From Coniochaeta sp. PMI_546 (taxonomy: Eukaryota; Ascomycota; Sordariomycetes; Coniochaetales; Coniochaetaceae): DNA of 64,000 nucleotides. The notes beneath the pieces were generated by a model, which worked only from the letters and a program-made list of their open reading frames with translations, was not told the DNA's origin and did not search any database. The translations under genes were made by a program, and so were the position numbers. The stretch covers positions 317,362 to 381,361 of the forward strand of contig MU271148.1 of NCBI GenBank assembly GCA_021432605.1, written 5' to 3'. Within the stretch, counting starts at the first letter, position 1. The number at the start of each line of letters is the position of its first letter. Shown here in pieces: positions 1 to 11,593 of the stretch.

Positions 1-555
1 AGCGGTATGCCCACGAGATAAACACTTGGTACTTCATCCAGGACATGAACGACAGCGACAGCGCAGCACCTCTCTGGTCCGAGGACCTGGCCGACACGCG
101 CGAGTATACGGCGCTGTCTATCGGCTCTCTGCACGATTTCAAGGCCCTGAAACGTCTTAGCATTGTAAGCATCCGCACTCTTTTGATCTCCTAAAGTGAA
201 GAAGACTAAGAAGACAATCTCGTTACAACAGAGAATCGGACTTCTCCTGGGTTACGACGACGTGAGGTCCTACGGTACCCCTATCCCAAGCGTCAGGTAC
301 CGCCTCGTCGACGCCCTGCCGCCTAATCTGGAGTACCTCCGCCTCTACGGATACAAAAAGGGGCAGTATCCCGACATCGACGCGCACGTCACGGAACTGC
401 TGGAGCAGAAGGCCGAGCGGTTCCCGGGGCTGGGCGAGATCGAGGGCGTGGACGAGTTTCTTCCTGGTGTCCCCGGGCGGTATGGCCCGCTGCCGGACGA
501 GGAAGATATCTGGGAGCGTCCTTGTGATAACCTGGATTGGGTTGTGGCTCGATGA
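1..555 (+). CDS. 3' end of an unidentified gene, possibly F-box/LRR-like
   Basis: This is the C-terminal part of a gene that begins left of the window. The first exon is open in frame from base 3 (RYAHEINTWYF...) to 164, ending LKRLSI. A GTAAGC donor follows at 165, with a branch-like GACTAAG near 203-209 and an acceptor CAG at 229-231. The second exon runs 232-555 (RIGLLLGYDDV... to stop). An acceptor at 209-210 is also in frame, so the exon start is uncertain by 7 codons. The alternating Leu pattern (LPPNLEYLRLYGYKKGQ) resembles the tail of the leucine-rich or F-box-associated proteins that are abundant in filamentous fungi. No domain can be named for certain from this fragment. Confidence 0.6.
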
Positions 556-1550
556 CTTTTGTTGGGAACTGGTAGAGGGGGTGATCAAGGGGGTGGATGT
601 CACAGCCAAGCGGCGTACAGTGCTTCTGAAGCTGCTCTCTGTCAATAGACGAAGACTTTACGTCTTGTAATGTATGCGGGAAGAGGGAGGTAAAGCGGGA
701 GTTTCTAGGATGAGATTGATCTCATAGCTCATATCCAACTTATTGCTGAGGTCCCGAGCTCTGACGCCAGATCAAAGACGCGAACGGGGTCTTTTCCGGG
801 CTGTGATTTTCGCTGGTATTCATCTGGAAATAAGCGCAATGACTGCATTCTCTATCTCAACGGGGAGACGCATGTTTAAACCGACCAATTCGTATTAGGC
901 ATCTCGCTAGCATAAGGGTTCATGCTGACAAGGTTAGAGCTTATGATATCTGAGACTTATAACAACGACGTCTTCATAAGGGCTAAGTCACGTCAAGAGC
1001 CGCATTTTTGTACTATGAATCCATGAGAATGATCATGTTCTTTGAGCCATTGCTCGGCAGGTTGGCGGAGAGAGTTTCTTGATCAGGTCTCGATATGCCC
1101 CATGGTGCGAAACACAGGGCTGGAAAGCAGGCCCTTGCAAGCAGCCCCGGAGGTGACACATCGCAGTGGAGCGTTTTTGCCTCACAATGTGCAGATGGAT
1201 ATGAGGCAGCATGCAGGGAATGAGATATGAAAGCTCGGTTTAGAAGAAGAGAGCAGGACCCTCTACTAAAACATTAGACCAGAAGCTATGGCGGGACTCA
1301 AGACTGATGGCCAGGGAGGAATTCCTACGTAGGACATAAAATTGGGGATTAGTTCCTATAATCGACTTTCTGCAAGCTCAAGGACTCCAAGCAATCGCCA
1401 AAAGCCAGGTATGGTCACCGTCTGTTATGACATATTTGGAAGTGATATGACCCTGTTAAAGCCCAGACAAGGACGTCGGACACCTCTATGGCGCCACGGC
1501 CTAGGGAAGATAGAGCCTTTATTTTGCACTGAATCGATTTCTTGCGCTCG
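556..1550. other. intergenic, nothing recognised
   Basis: This stretch lies between the first gene and the 3' end of the HET gene. Short open frames are scattered on both strands but none has splice-compatible extension or a recognisable motif. I see no tRNA, long repeat or transposon sequence. Confidence 0.6.
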
Positions 1551-3695
1551 TCAAACAATTGTAATCTCCTGCCTCGTAGTATATCCGCCCTGCTGTCCTT
1601 CCTCCTGAGCTTCCCCTTTTGCATCTCCAAAAGCCCGAGATGCAGAGAGCAGCGCTTCGAGGCGACCATAGTATACAAAGACGCCGACCCGTTCATAACA
1701 CTTCATCTTCGGACCGCAATCTACCTCTCGAAGGACGAGTCCTTGTACTTCATTATACGCGATGAAAGATCGAACGGGCAAGAAGTAGAACTGTCTGCTG
1801 GCGGCAACCTCTGGCATAGAGTTCATGTCCAAACGGACGCGGCTCTGCGACTTGTCTGCCAAGAAAGAAAGACCTAGCCGGGAGTCGCCTGTGTAGTGGA
1901 TATACTTTACCGGCGTGCCTCGTGCCAAGTGACCCCGAAGGCGCAGGTATCCGGATGAGACGTGACCGAAGGGCGCCGCGGGATTGACGAGCGTTGTGAC
2001 TGCCTCGATGACCTCGACATCAGCGTCCATCTGCCCATGGACACGGGGCAAGCTCCACACGCTTCGCACACTAGATGTAGCGCAGGCCCAGGACCAACTT
2101 GGAGCAATGAATGTTGCGGGCCGCTGGTTCTTCTCTGTGTCTACAGGCTCCCATAAAAGCTGGAATGGCAGATGCTTCGACCACAGGCCTGCCATGTACG
2201 GAGACTTGAGGTGCTTGGCGATCTCCGAGGCTAGAGCCGACAGCGCCACGAGCCTGTCGGTTCCAATGGTCAACTGCGCCTTGGAGTATTGCTCAACCAG
2301 GTGGTTCCATAAACAGAACGCCTCTTCCTCGCCGCTCATGTGCCCCACCCCGTACTTCCTCATCAAGATTCGCCGACCGTCCACGTCCGGCCGCACACCT
2401 CTGAAGTGCTCATGCGAGCGCAGCTGCGGAGGGATGCCCCTCGGAAACTGTTCGCTCGCAATTCCGCGACAGCATTCGAAAAAGACCTCGCTAGCACCGA
2501 AGATGAGGTTCCGACGGGCCAGGAGACGCTCTTGAAAGACCCATGCACGGGTGTTGAGCGGCGCATCGTCAACCATCCTCGTCCAGTAGTTCTCCGGTAC
2601 GGCGTAGTGCGCGCCGGCTAGGTCACCCCAGTCAACCCTGATGCGGACGGGCCTCAACGCCTCTGGGTCGCGGGATGCGAAGCAGCCGGCAGTGCCGTCT
2701 CGGGCGTGGGCAGCGAAAATGTTGCAGTAGCTGCCGGAGTACACATCAGCCATGGCCGCCGACTGCGAGGCCCAATCGTCTGGGCAGTCTTGGATGATGC
2801 AGAGACTGTCAATCCAGAGATAGGATACACCAATGTGCCGACAAGTAGTCATGGCATCCTGGAAGGTCTTGGTGAGCTGGCTCACAGGGACTCCCCTTCG
2901 CAGGTCATCCATGTTGCTTTTCAGGAGACGTAGCGGCATCTGGGAGCCCCAGCAATGACTCAGGGTAGCATAGCGGGCATGCGGCGCAACCTCGGAAGCA
3001 GTTGTTCTCAGACGAACAGGCTGTCCAGGAGTCACGTCGATAAGTCTGTAAGGCAGGCGTCTGAGAGCTGTGTCCACCGCTGCCTTGCAGTCGTGTTGGG
3101 CATCGCAATGGTCTAACCAGTCACTGATGACAGACCAGGTAGTTTCTGAGTCCGTTGATGGCTCGAGCTGGATCCGGGAGACATAATGATCGATAGCTGA
3201 CACCTCGCCATGTTAGACAACAGAGTCGCAGGATTGACTGACAGCCAAGGTGAAGCCCCCACCTGACGCGGTATACAGCTCAAAGCGTGAATCTTTGACC
3301 TCTGCCACCTCCCGCGAGGCAGCACCATTCGCCGATAGCGCATATAACGTCGGGCTCGGTTCGAACGAGTACTGCTGCAGCGATAAGCCTGGACATGCCC
3401 CCCGATCAAGTTTTCCGCGGCGGTACAGGGTGTGCAAGAAGATTCGGCACAGGCGACAACCCTCCTCGCTCGCCCTCCATACTGAGCTATTGGGTCGAAT
3501 ATACCGGCTCTCGCAGCTGTCGTCGCCGACCTCAGCGAAATCCTCGTCGAATCCCTCCGGGCACTTGGCTTGCAGAAGACCTCGGCACTTCCAGCACAGC
3601 TGCTCGTCATTGCTCATCCCAATGCTACCTGTTCGACGTTCTTTCGTCATGCGCATATTCCGCAACCCCTCAAAATCAACGCCTGACGCGGCCAT
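1551..3695 (-). CDS. HET-domain (heterokaryon incompatibility) protein
   Basis: Two exons are read: 3695..3263 and 3196..1551, joined over a 66-bp intron (donor GTGGGG, branch CTAAC, acceptor GTGTCAG, phase 1). The product is about 692 aa. The HET domain is clear in exon 2: ATLSHCWGSQMPLRL opens it, then TFQDAMTTCRHIGVSYLWIDSLCIIQDCPDDW, SGSYCNIFAAHARDG and NTRAWVFQERLLARR. These are the hallmark blocks of the family, whose members trigger cell death after fusion of unlike hyphae or act in related recognition. The N-terminal exon has a Cys pair (CWKC) typical of the leader region. Its frame is open further upstream, but only from a GTG. ATGs at 3695, 3656 and 3617 are all possible starts, and I chose the longest. 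The gene stands alone, with no partner recognised beside it. The allorecognition role is inferred from the family. Confidence 0.88.
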
Positions 3696-4862
3696 GGCCG
3701 ACCACACGCTGTAGATTTCGGCTTTGATTGCATACACTGAGAAACACGTTCGCAGGACGTCCGCTCACGCTGGGCGTAACACTTCAGGCGTTGGAAAGTG
3801 CAATTGTGAGCGGTCAATTGCATCTGTACCTTTCAGCCCTGATTACACTAAAGGCGGACTATGTGCTCTCCAGCGCACTGTGGCTCTTCAGAGCCTAGCC
3901 CGTAACATCATCGCAGCTGCGACAGAGGGACCGCTATGGGAGGGATAAGTTAAAGTCAAGCCGAGTGCTCTAGATGGCTGGATATTGTATACTCTACGTA
4001 ACTGTTAAAGGAACCTAGTACTGCGGTGGTAAATCTTAGAGGACATGAAGGAAAACATTAACAAGCCGTTTGAAAAGGTTTTTAGGATGCAAGCACAATA
4101 CGGAGCATCCCCTACTTAAATCTGCTACCCAGTTCCCGGATTCTGGCGCTGGTCCTGGAATCGGCGGATTGCAAGCTAGCCAAAATGGCCTCCAGGACAG
4201 CAAGACACACACTTATGCTGAAAGTAGCCAAAGGGCAATAGAACGGGGTGTCTTGTATTGGCTAACTTTGATCGTATGGCAAGTCCGCGCTGGATATGCG
4301 CTCTATTGTAATAAGCTAGTGACTGAGCGAACGACATGATAGCGATGTTATAATGTGCTCATTGAAGTGAGAAGGGGATATGCTGGTTGGCGCATAGGAG
4401 GATTCTCCGAAAGGCATCTCGTAAATTGCATTGATATTCGGCCAGCTCATCGGGAAAGCGGCCGCTGAGGTCAGCAAGAGGAGAAAGCCTTAAGATCCGA
4501 CGACTCTCGGTGGATTCCTCATCAACCCTCGACAACCTGCTAAGCCTATCATCTCAAATTGCTCAGCGCCCAGCACAGCCCAGCGCACTCGTGTCCGCTT
4601 ACGTTTGCGTTTGCCAATGAAGGATACGTGCTTTGAGTTTCGAGCTGACCGTCAGCGTAGGATCAGGAAATAGGATGTCAGGCAGGCATTCCAAGTGGGG
4701 TGTCAGCCCTTCGCGGTCATGGGCAACGTCGATCCTAGCGGTCCTCGGACCCTCCGGCCGGTGAGACTGGAGAAGCACTTAAGAAGGATGTGACGAGAGT
4801 CGCCCGGATCCCAAACGAGTCATAATGAGTCTACACGTCTCACAAATCACCAAGCCTGTGAG
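3696..4862. other. intergenic, nothing recognised
   Basis: This is the shared upstream region of the divergent HET gene and the repeat-protein gene. A frame at 4070-4339 is open but has no motif and ordinary composition. I see no RNA gene. Confidence 0.55.
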
Positions 4863-6506
4863 ATGCAGCTCACCGGTGCCTGGGTTCCTACACAAATACA
4901 GACATCAACATCCAGCCTGACAGACACCAAGATGGCCGACGTAGCAGCTCTAGTTCATGATATCCACGGTCCCGCCTCCCCAATGAGCGCCTACCCAGCA
5001 GCAGGGCCCTACCCATCAGGGAGAAGTCCCAGCTCCGAACCTCCCAAGGACCGGTCCGGCGTAGTATCCTACTCCTACTCCGTCACCAGCCACGAGACCA
5101 AACAAGCCGCCCTCGACCGCTACCGCGGCTTGGGCGACGCCTACGCGCCACCGTCTCCGGCCAAGGAACCGCGAAAGGAAGCCCCGGAAGACCTGGCGTA
5201 CTACAAGCTGCTGGCCGCGTACGAGCGCAACGACGCCTCCCGGAGAGCGGGCGAGGCCCTGGCGGACGAGTACGAGCGTTACTGTCTGCAGTACGACGGA
5301 GACAGAGATCAGACGAGGAGGACTGTGACAGAGACTGCTAAGCCCAGACGCAACGTCTGTAACTCGTGCTTGCGGCCGTTCGACGACGACCACTACAAGC
5401 CAAAGGTCGTGGCCAGGGCCGGAGACGCAAACCCTTACCCCGTGCCGGCGAGCGATATCTCCTTCGATGTAGAGCTGGGCACGTGGAAGGTGCACTTCTC
5501 CCGCAACATGGAGCAAGAAGCGCTGTATGGCAAGACTGCCACCGCCATGCGACAGGGGGAGGGGGAGGAGGAGAAGAAGTCTCCCGGGGAGCAGCAGCCC
5601 CCGCTCGACATCCGGGATGGCGGCTACGTCGACTTTCACTCCCATTTGCACGGCGACGGGAACAACGTACTCCCGGTGCGGACCAAGAAGGAGACGCCAA
5701 AGCCGTCAGACGTCCCTGCTGTGGTGGCTCTCGCGGCCGAGAAGGCGGCGGCCGAGGATTTCATGGCCGACTACGACGCGTTTCTGCGCAGCAACCACGT
5801 AGTCACGGTACCGGTGCGGCCCAAGGAGACGCCAAAGATTGCTGCTCCCGCGGCGGATCTCGCTGGGCAGAAGGCGGCGGCGACAGGCGACGTAATGGCC
5901 GACTACGACGAGTTCCTGCGTAGCAACCACGTAGTCACGGTACCGGTGCGGCCCAAGGAGACGCCAAAGATTGCTGCTCCCGCGGCGGATCTCGCTGGGC
6001 AGAAGGCGGCGGCGACAGGCGACGTAATGGCCGACTACGACGAGTTCCTGCGTAGCAACCACGTAGTCACAATGCCGGTGCGGACCAAGTCATCTCTACC
6101 GTTGCCTGCTCCCGCGGTGGACCTTGCGGCGCAGAAGGCGGCAGCGGGCGACGTAATGGCCGACTACGACGAGTTTCTGCGGAGCAACCACGTGGTCGGC
6201 ATGCCTCCTTTAGATAAACTACCCGAGACAAACCCGGCCGAGACCAAGCCAGCGGCAGCGGTAGAGGTCGAGATGGAAGACGAGGACATGGACTACGTCG
6301 ACGTCCGGGACGAGGAGTTCCTCGATTACCTGCGCGGGAACCACATCACCGAGGACGTGGTGCAGGCCGAGAAGGCGTCGGACAGCAAGGCAGAGCCGAA
6401 GACTGCCACGACGAAGCCGGTGGTTAATATCCGGGCGACTAGCTACGAGGACTACTTTGAGTTCGGGAGCAATGTTGCGCCCTACGATGGGCTGCGCCTT
6501 GGTTGA
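4863..6506 (+). CDS. tandem-repeat protein (MADYDEFLRSNHVV repeats), unknown function
   Basis: This is a single-exon gene of 547 aa. The ATG at 4863 gives the longest frame, and an internal ATG at 4932 (MADVAALVHD) is an alternative start. The N-terminal half is Pro/Ser-rich and charged, with one CxxC (NVCNSCLRPFDDDHYKP). The C-terminal half carries four copies of a roughly 44-residue unit containing ADYD(E/A)FLRSNHVV, plus a diverged fifth copy (EEFLDYLRGNHITEDVV). The units starting at bases 5796 and 5928 are identical over 132 bp, and the fourth is 3 bp shorter. The linkers (PVRPKETPKIAAPAADLAGQKAAA) look disordered. No signal peptide or membrane span is seen. I do not recognise the family. 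The short conserved acidic-aromatic block would suit a repeated protein-binding motif, but that is inference. Confidence 0.8.
   Translation: MQLTGAWVPTQIQTSTSSLTDTKMADVAALVHDIHGPASPMSAYPAAGPYPSGRSPSSEPPKDRSGVVSYSYSVTSHETKQAALDRYRGLGDAYAPPSPAKEPRKEAPEDLAYYKLLAAYERNDASRRAGEALADEYERYCLQYDGDRDQTRRTVTETAKPRRNVCNSCLRPFDDDHYKPKVVARAGDANPYPVPASDISFDVELGTWKVHFSRNMEQEALYGKTATAMRQGEGEEEKKSPGEQQPPLDIRDGGYVDFHSHLHGDGNNVLPVRTKKETPKPSDVPAVVALAAEKAAAEDFMADYDAFLRSNHVVTVPVRPKETPKIAAPAADLAGQKAAATGDVMADYDEFLRSNHVVTVPVRPKETPKIAAPAADLAGQKAAATGDVMADYDEFLRSNHVVTMPVRTKSSLPLPAPAVDLAAQKAAAGDVMADYDEFLRSNHVVGMPPLDKLPETNPAETKPAAAVEVEMEDEDMDYVDVRDEEFLDYLRGNHITEDVVQAEKASDSKAEPKTATTKPVVNIRATSYEDYFEFGSNVAPYDGLRLG
5796..6191 (+). 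repeat. in-gene tandem repeat, period 132 bp (last unit 129 bp)
   Basis: The anchor CACGTAGTCAC recurs at 5796, 5928 and 6060, and a CACGTGGTC version at 6189. The first two full units are identical base for base by eye. The third differs mainly in the linker. All unit lengths are multiples of three, so the reading frame is kept. Confidence 0.9.
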
Positions 6507-7887
6507 CGTGATTCAACATGGAGAGGGTAGCTTAGTATATGGGGTGGTATGAATCACATAGGACTGTCGAAGACTGGTTATGTGAAGATTGAAGTTGATC
6601 CTCACAGGTCAGACCAATATATCAGATTGAAGGTGCATGATTTCGGATCGGGTTCAGTTACAGGGTGTATGATTTGAATTTGGTGTGGTTGATCTCCAGC
6701 ATTTATGGTCAGGTTGATTCATAAGGGTATTCGTCATATATATATATCATATTCCGCCCGTTGACTAGGGCCGTCAACGCTAAATACACCATCATCTCAC
6801 CTCTTCCTTCCTCGTACATAATAACGCCGTCACTTGGTCCGTCTCGGCAGCGAGAGTGCCCGACTCGTCGCGCATCAGTCCGTGGACCTCGGAAAATAAC
6901 ACCCATGCCACCAAGTAATCGTAGAGAAGATCGTGACCTTCGTGCACCAGTCCCCCGGTACTTGTTCGCCAGTATACCGGACCTCGTGGCACCATGACGC
7001 CGAATGCCTGAAGAGACGCCATGTCTCGCAATGCTCCGTGATCGAGGAAGCACCCAGGCTACTTTCCCATGATTGTAATCCTGCCGTGATGCCCTGCAAC
7101 GAATCATCCCTGCCTTCTGTGGCCGTTCATTCTCTCCCAATGCTGCCATATGAGTCCCAACTCCATTCGCCTTCTTTGGGGGGAAGGTCAAACTCCGGTG
7201 CTGTTAACAGTCGGGCATCTGCAATGTAGTCTGAAGCCCTCACAGTGGTCTGTGCTCAGTCCTTTATTATTGCAGGAGAGGCAATGAGCCCCATGCGGTA
7301 AGTCATCCGCAATCTGGACAGTCTCATCTCCGGATACTGTATCCTGCTGGCCCAATATGCCATTCCTTTATCTGGCTACAGCAGTAACGCTCAGGTGGAA
7401 AAAGCACCTCGTCTGCTTTTTGAGATTAGAGCACAGATCTCTCATCTTGACCAGCTCACGATACACCATCCAGGTCTAGCTGGCCTAGGCAATTTTGACT
7501 CTGGCCCTTGATGACGCCTGGGACGTCTCGGTTTCAAAAGACCCCATTGATGGTTGACGAGATCCACTGCCGACATGGCTGTAATCTTGTCGGTATACCA
7601 CTTGAAGCCAGCAAAGGCATGCATCTGATTGTTGCCGCGGTCCATCCCAAAGGCCGGTCTTAGGATGACTTCGCTCAACGATGGCAAATCGCCGCTACAT
7701 CCTGACTGGGTAGATGAGCCTAGCGGAGGAGTTGCCAATGCTCATCGGTCATATCGAATTGAGTGTATGGCCCGGTATACGCAGCACTCTGCTGCGAAGT
7801 CCTGTCGGGGGCGCGAGGCGACTCGACGCCGTCCTAACGTTCTCAAGCGTCTCGCGTAACCGAGATAGCGTAACTGAGATAAAGCAT
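6507..7887. other. intergenic; possible small minus-strand coding remnant
   Basis: No gene can be supported with confidence. A short TA run (TATATATATAT) lies near 6738. On the minus strand the frame 7031-6792 (MASLQAFGVMVPRGPVYW...) has protein-like composition and could be an exon of an unrecognised gene. However, it has no convincing splice partners and no known motif. Confidence 0.4.
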
Positions 7888-9330
7888 TCACTCAATCAGC
7901 AGCTTCTTGACGCCCCCCACCTCGCAGACACCTAGATGTCGCAAGGCGTCCCTTTGCCCAGCATAGACGATATTCCGAGGCGGTAGTGAAGGGCTGTTAG
8001 CATCCACTAGTGCTGCCTCGGCGGCTGCCTCTTCGATGGCATCCATCTCCTCTTTGCAGGCTTGTTGGTCCAGGGGACATATGACGATGGACTGCCGCAA
8101 CGTGATGTCGCGAGCAGAGCTCAGATGGGCCTACGAGATGTAAGTATGAATGGCATTGCAATGACGCTGACAGCCCGAGGACCGATAAAGACACACCTTG
8201 ATGCTCAGAAAGAACTCAATTTTGTATAAAGTCGACGTTGTCGTGAAGCTCGCAACCTCATACATGGGAAACGCTGGCTTCCCCCGTTTCACTATACCAT
8301 CCGGGTCCCTCAGATCCCTCGACGGAAACACGAGGCCCAGGTTCGTCACGTATCCGGCCTCGGGCATCTTAGTACCGATGGGCTGCGTGTGCTTGGCGAT
8401 CTTGTTCACCTTCTTGGTCGGCTCGTCGCCCTCCGGGTTGTAGGTTATCTCCTCCTCGATGCTCAGCGTGATCTTCTGTATCGTCACCCGCTTGGCCTTG
8501 CTCAGCCAGTCTGGATTCGGCGCCAACTTGATATACACTGTTATCGGGTCTAGGGGACCGTAGCTCCATTTCGGTAGTGTTATGCCCAGCGTGACAATAT
8601 TATCGGCGGTGACGACTTTCGTCTCGGGCCGGTTGTACATCCCAAACGTGGAGAGCGTGTCGTAGCGCATAAGCGGTATGGGAAAGGCATATCTGTTCTG
8701 GTTGCTCGCGCCCTGCTGGACTGTGACGACGAGTTCGTAGTATGTTTCCGCAGTCCGTGAGGGCAGCTGGAGGCTGGCGGGCGGGATGCGGCGGTTCGTC
8801 TCTTCGCCGCCGCGGCCGAAGGGGATAAAGAGCACGAAGGGCAGATCCATGGCCATGACCTGGTCGGCATCTCTGCCGCTGGTGCACCGGAACAGCAGTA
8901 TCTCCTTGCCCACGAGGTCGGTCGTCTCCCTCCTCGGCGTGCCCAGGTGGCGCTTAGCGACATTCTCGGCGGCTGGGTGGATGGTCTCGCGGCGCTGCAG
9001 GCTGATGCGCACTAGCGATATGCAGACGGGCGCGGATACACCTTTGGACGGCCTGATCTCGACTTTTCCTTCTATCCTAGGCTGTCAACGGCGATGTGGT
9101 GTTAGCAGGGGATGTTCGTTTCCAAAGTTCTCCATCTCACCAAGAGTTCGGCACCGGCGCTTTCTACTTGGCAAGTGACCTCGGGCCAAGAACAACAAAG
9201 AGGTGCGACAGAGTGGAAAGCGCAGGGAGAGACGTACGAGGGTCGCGGATATGCCAGGATAGCCGACGAGAAAGTTGCTGTTCGGCGGGCCGGAGACCCT
9301 CACGAATGCCGGTTGGTACAATTCATTCAT
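7888..9330 (-). CDS. arrestin-like (LDB19/ART-type) trafficking adaptor
   Basis: Three exons are read: 9330..9238, 9081..8197 and 8130..7888. Introns are 156 bp (GTACGT...GACAG) and 66 bp (GTGTGT...CGTAG), both phase 0. The product is 406 aa. The start is the first ATG after an in-frame stop: MNELYQPAFVRVSGPPNSNF. The fold is arrestin-like, shown by the beta-rich segments ATLPRIEGKVEIRPSKGV, VCISLVRISLQRRETIHP, LPFVLFIPFG and SRTAETYYELVVTVQQG. After these comes a second sheet ending in DITLRQSIVICPLDQQACKEEMDAIEEAA. The C-terminus lists helices and a short VYAGQRDALRHLG tail. Fungal arrestin-related proteins bring Rsp5-type ubiquitin ligases to plasma-membrane transporters for endocytosis. 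Assignment to the LDB19 subgroup is from memory of its general features, and I see no clear PY motif. The gene is head-to-head with the PPIL3-type cyclophilin across 1.7 kb. Confidence 0.7.
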
Positions 9331-11028
9331 GCTGCTCTGTGGCAGGAGCCAGACCCTACGGTCGGCGCAGTCGTGATCGTTGTCTCGTGGTCGTTATCGT
9401 GGTGGTGCTGGTGGTGCTGGCGGGGGAAGACGGAGTGCGAGGGGGCGGGTGAGGCTGTCATAGAGTTGAGGCCCAGACGCCGGGCTCGCCGCGTCGACGC
9501 TGAAAAGGTGTGATGCGGATTGGGGGTTGCACGAGCGAGCGGACGGTACTGCGGGTAGAGAGTTGTGTTGTGGTGAGCAATGTGGGGTAAATCTTAGAGT
9601 TTAGACTTAGTAGTGCTTCCTCGATCGAAGTCACTTGGTTGTTCTATCGATAAGGCTTCGGTATCACTTGTTGACATCCAGAACAAGCACATGCACTCTA
9701 CGGGAAGCGATTCCGTCACCAAACGTGGCTTATTAGGGGACCAAAAAATGAGACGGAAAGAAAAAAGGTTGTGTTGTAATAATGTGGCCCTCTTCTTTGC
9801 AGCAAGGTGTGAAGAGAGAGGTACGCGTTAGGTAGTGGATTCGGTCAGACTGAAAGGAAGACGGCCGACGGACGGGGGAGTTAGGATCGCTACCGGACTG
9901 ATACCGGATTGCTACTGGATCCCAGGTAGGTTCCAAGGTTGCTACCTACTGGATTGCTACACTACGATACGCTCGCGCGCTGCAGCTCAGCTTACGAGGT
10001 ACCGCCAAGGTACGTATCACCTATTTTGCGCTGCGGTGGGTTGACGCCTGTCTGCTTTTTCAGCCGGTTCTTAGACGGAAGGCGCGTCGTCCGTCACAGT
10101 GGTCCGTGCTGTGGCTGCGACTGCCATCCGGGGGTTGCGGGGAAACCAAAATGACGGACGGGACTCGACGATTAGATTTTCAAGGTTCAACCTGGAAGTC
10201 AAGACGGGATTTGATGCCAGGACTGCATTACCAGGTATTGGCAAAGCCATGTCAAAACTTCCAAGTTAACGATAACAGCATTTGGATGATGGGATGCCCT
10301 CCGGTCTGCGGGGAACCAGCAGTGACCTGTCCACGCAAAGGGAGCCTCAGTTGGCCATACTTTACCTCTTGGCCAATCCCCAGAGTGACCACGGCAGACA
10401 CCGTATTGCCTCTCCAGCCGTCTCATTGGCGTTCTGGCGCCATCGTTGGTTGGAAGAGCATATCGGCCGCAGTGCTGCACAACTCACGTTTGCCCTGATT
10501 GTGTGTCTGCTCATCCAATGTCTTTCAGCTTCCAGCAGCTGATTCTGCAGCAAGTTTACTGGTGCTGGCCAGCGCGAGGTGATAAGGGTCCATGACGACG
10601 GCATGATTGCAATGCTCACCGTTCCTTGCTTCGCGTATAGTGTGTTTTACCGTCATCGGCGCTGAAGACATACACACAGGATGTGTCCTATTTGATCTCA
10701 TCGGACATCTATCTGGCCTGCATATACACAAGTGACCTACCTATCCAAATGGACGACTTTGCCGTTGCAAGTTGGCAGACAGAAAGGCTCCAGTAAGGTA
10801 GGTAGGTACCTCTAGCAAGCGTCATAAGGTACGTACCTCACATGTACTGTGGTACCCGAGGGACGGAAATGGCCATAGCTCCCTCCGGATCTCAGCCCGA
10901 GCTTTTAGTGGAATTTGAAAGTGACATCGCGAATCGTAAATTGCCATCTCGAAATCACCATCCCCATACTACTCTCTCTGTCGCAAGCTACTTCACGTTC
11001 CCACGCACTCCTAGTATCGGCGCTCAAC
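9331..11028. other. intergenic between divergent genes
   Basis: The 1.7 kb separates the arrestin-like gene (-) and the cyclophilin (+). It holds several AGGTAGGTACC-type words (for example 9925-9950 and 10793-10838) and an imperfect GGT-rich run near 9400, but no supported gene or RNA. Confidence 0.6.
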
Positions 11029-11593
11029 ATGTCTGTAACCCTGCACACGACTCTCGGTCCTATCAAGATCGAGGTATTCTGCGAATCCGTCCCAAAAACA
11101 GCAGAGGTACCATCTCCTCCTCCCTTTTCCTTTCCCCCTCGCCTCTGTCCCATACTAACACCAACCCCAGAACTTCCTCGCCCTCTGCGCATCAGGCTAC
11201 TACGACGCCTCCCCCTTCCACCGACTGATCCCATCCTTCATGGTCCAGACGGGAGCGCCCGCCAACCCAACTCCCGAAAACCCAAAGGGCGGTCGGTCCA
11301 TCTACGGCGGCGTCTTCGAAGATGAGATCCGCCCTACCCTACGGCACTCGGCGCGGGGGATAGTGAGCATGGCCAACAAAGGTCCGGGCACGAACGGGTC
11401 GCAGTTCTTCATCCTGTTCGACAAGGCGCCGCATCTGGATGGGCTGAATACGGTGTTCGGCAAGGTCATTGGGGATGACAGTCTAGAAACGCTGGCCAAG
11501 ATTGAAGGGCTGGAGGTTGATAAGAAGAATAGACCCAAGGAGAAGGTGGTCATTGAGAAGGTTACTATACATGCTAACCCCCTGGCTGGGTGA
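11029..11593 (+). CDS. cyp10: peptidyl-prolyl cis-trans isomerase, PPIL3-like cyclophilin
   Basis: Two exons are read: 11029..11106 and 11171..11593. A 64-bp intron (GTACCA...CCCCAG) lies exactly between codons. The product is 166 aa, the usual size of a single-domain PPIL3-type cyclophilin. The N-terminus MSVTLHTTLGPIKIEVFCE starts directly at the cyclophilin fold. Active-site and fold motifs are visible: the FHRLIPSFMVQTGAP block, then GIVSMANKGPGTNGSQFFILF and DGLNTVFGKVIGD. The family accelerates proline isomerisation in folding proteins, and PPIL3 orthologs are found with spliceosomes. The Trp of the cyclosporin pocket is replaced (APHLDGLNT), as is usual in this subgroup. The symbol follows usage for filamentous-fungal orthologs. 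Confidence 0.93.

Noticed and set aside
5016-5651. 211-aa minus-strand frame opposite the repeat-protein gene
   Set aside because: It exists because the sense strand is GC-rich at third positions. Its residue mix (Val, Arg, Gly runs) is typical of a shadow frame.
6709-7191. 160-aa minus-strand frame
   Set aside because: The composition is Arg/Ser/Gly-rich without motif. A neighbouring frame (7031-6792) looks better but also lacks splice partners, so neither is called.
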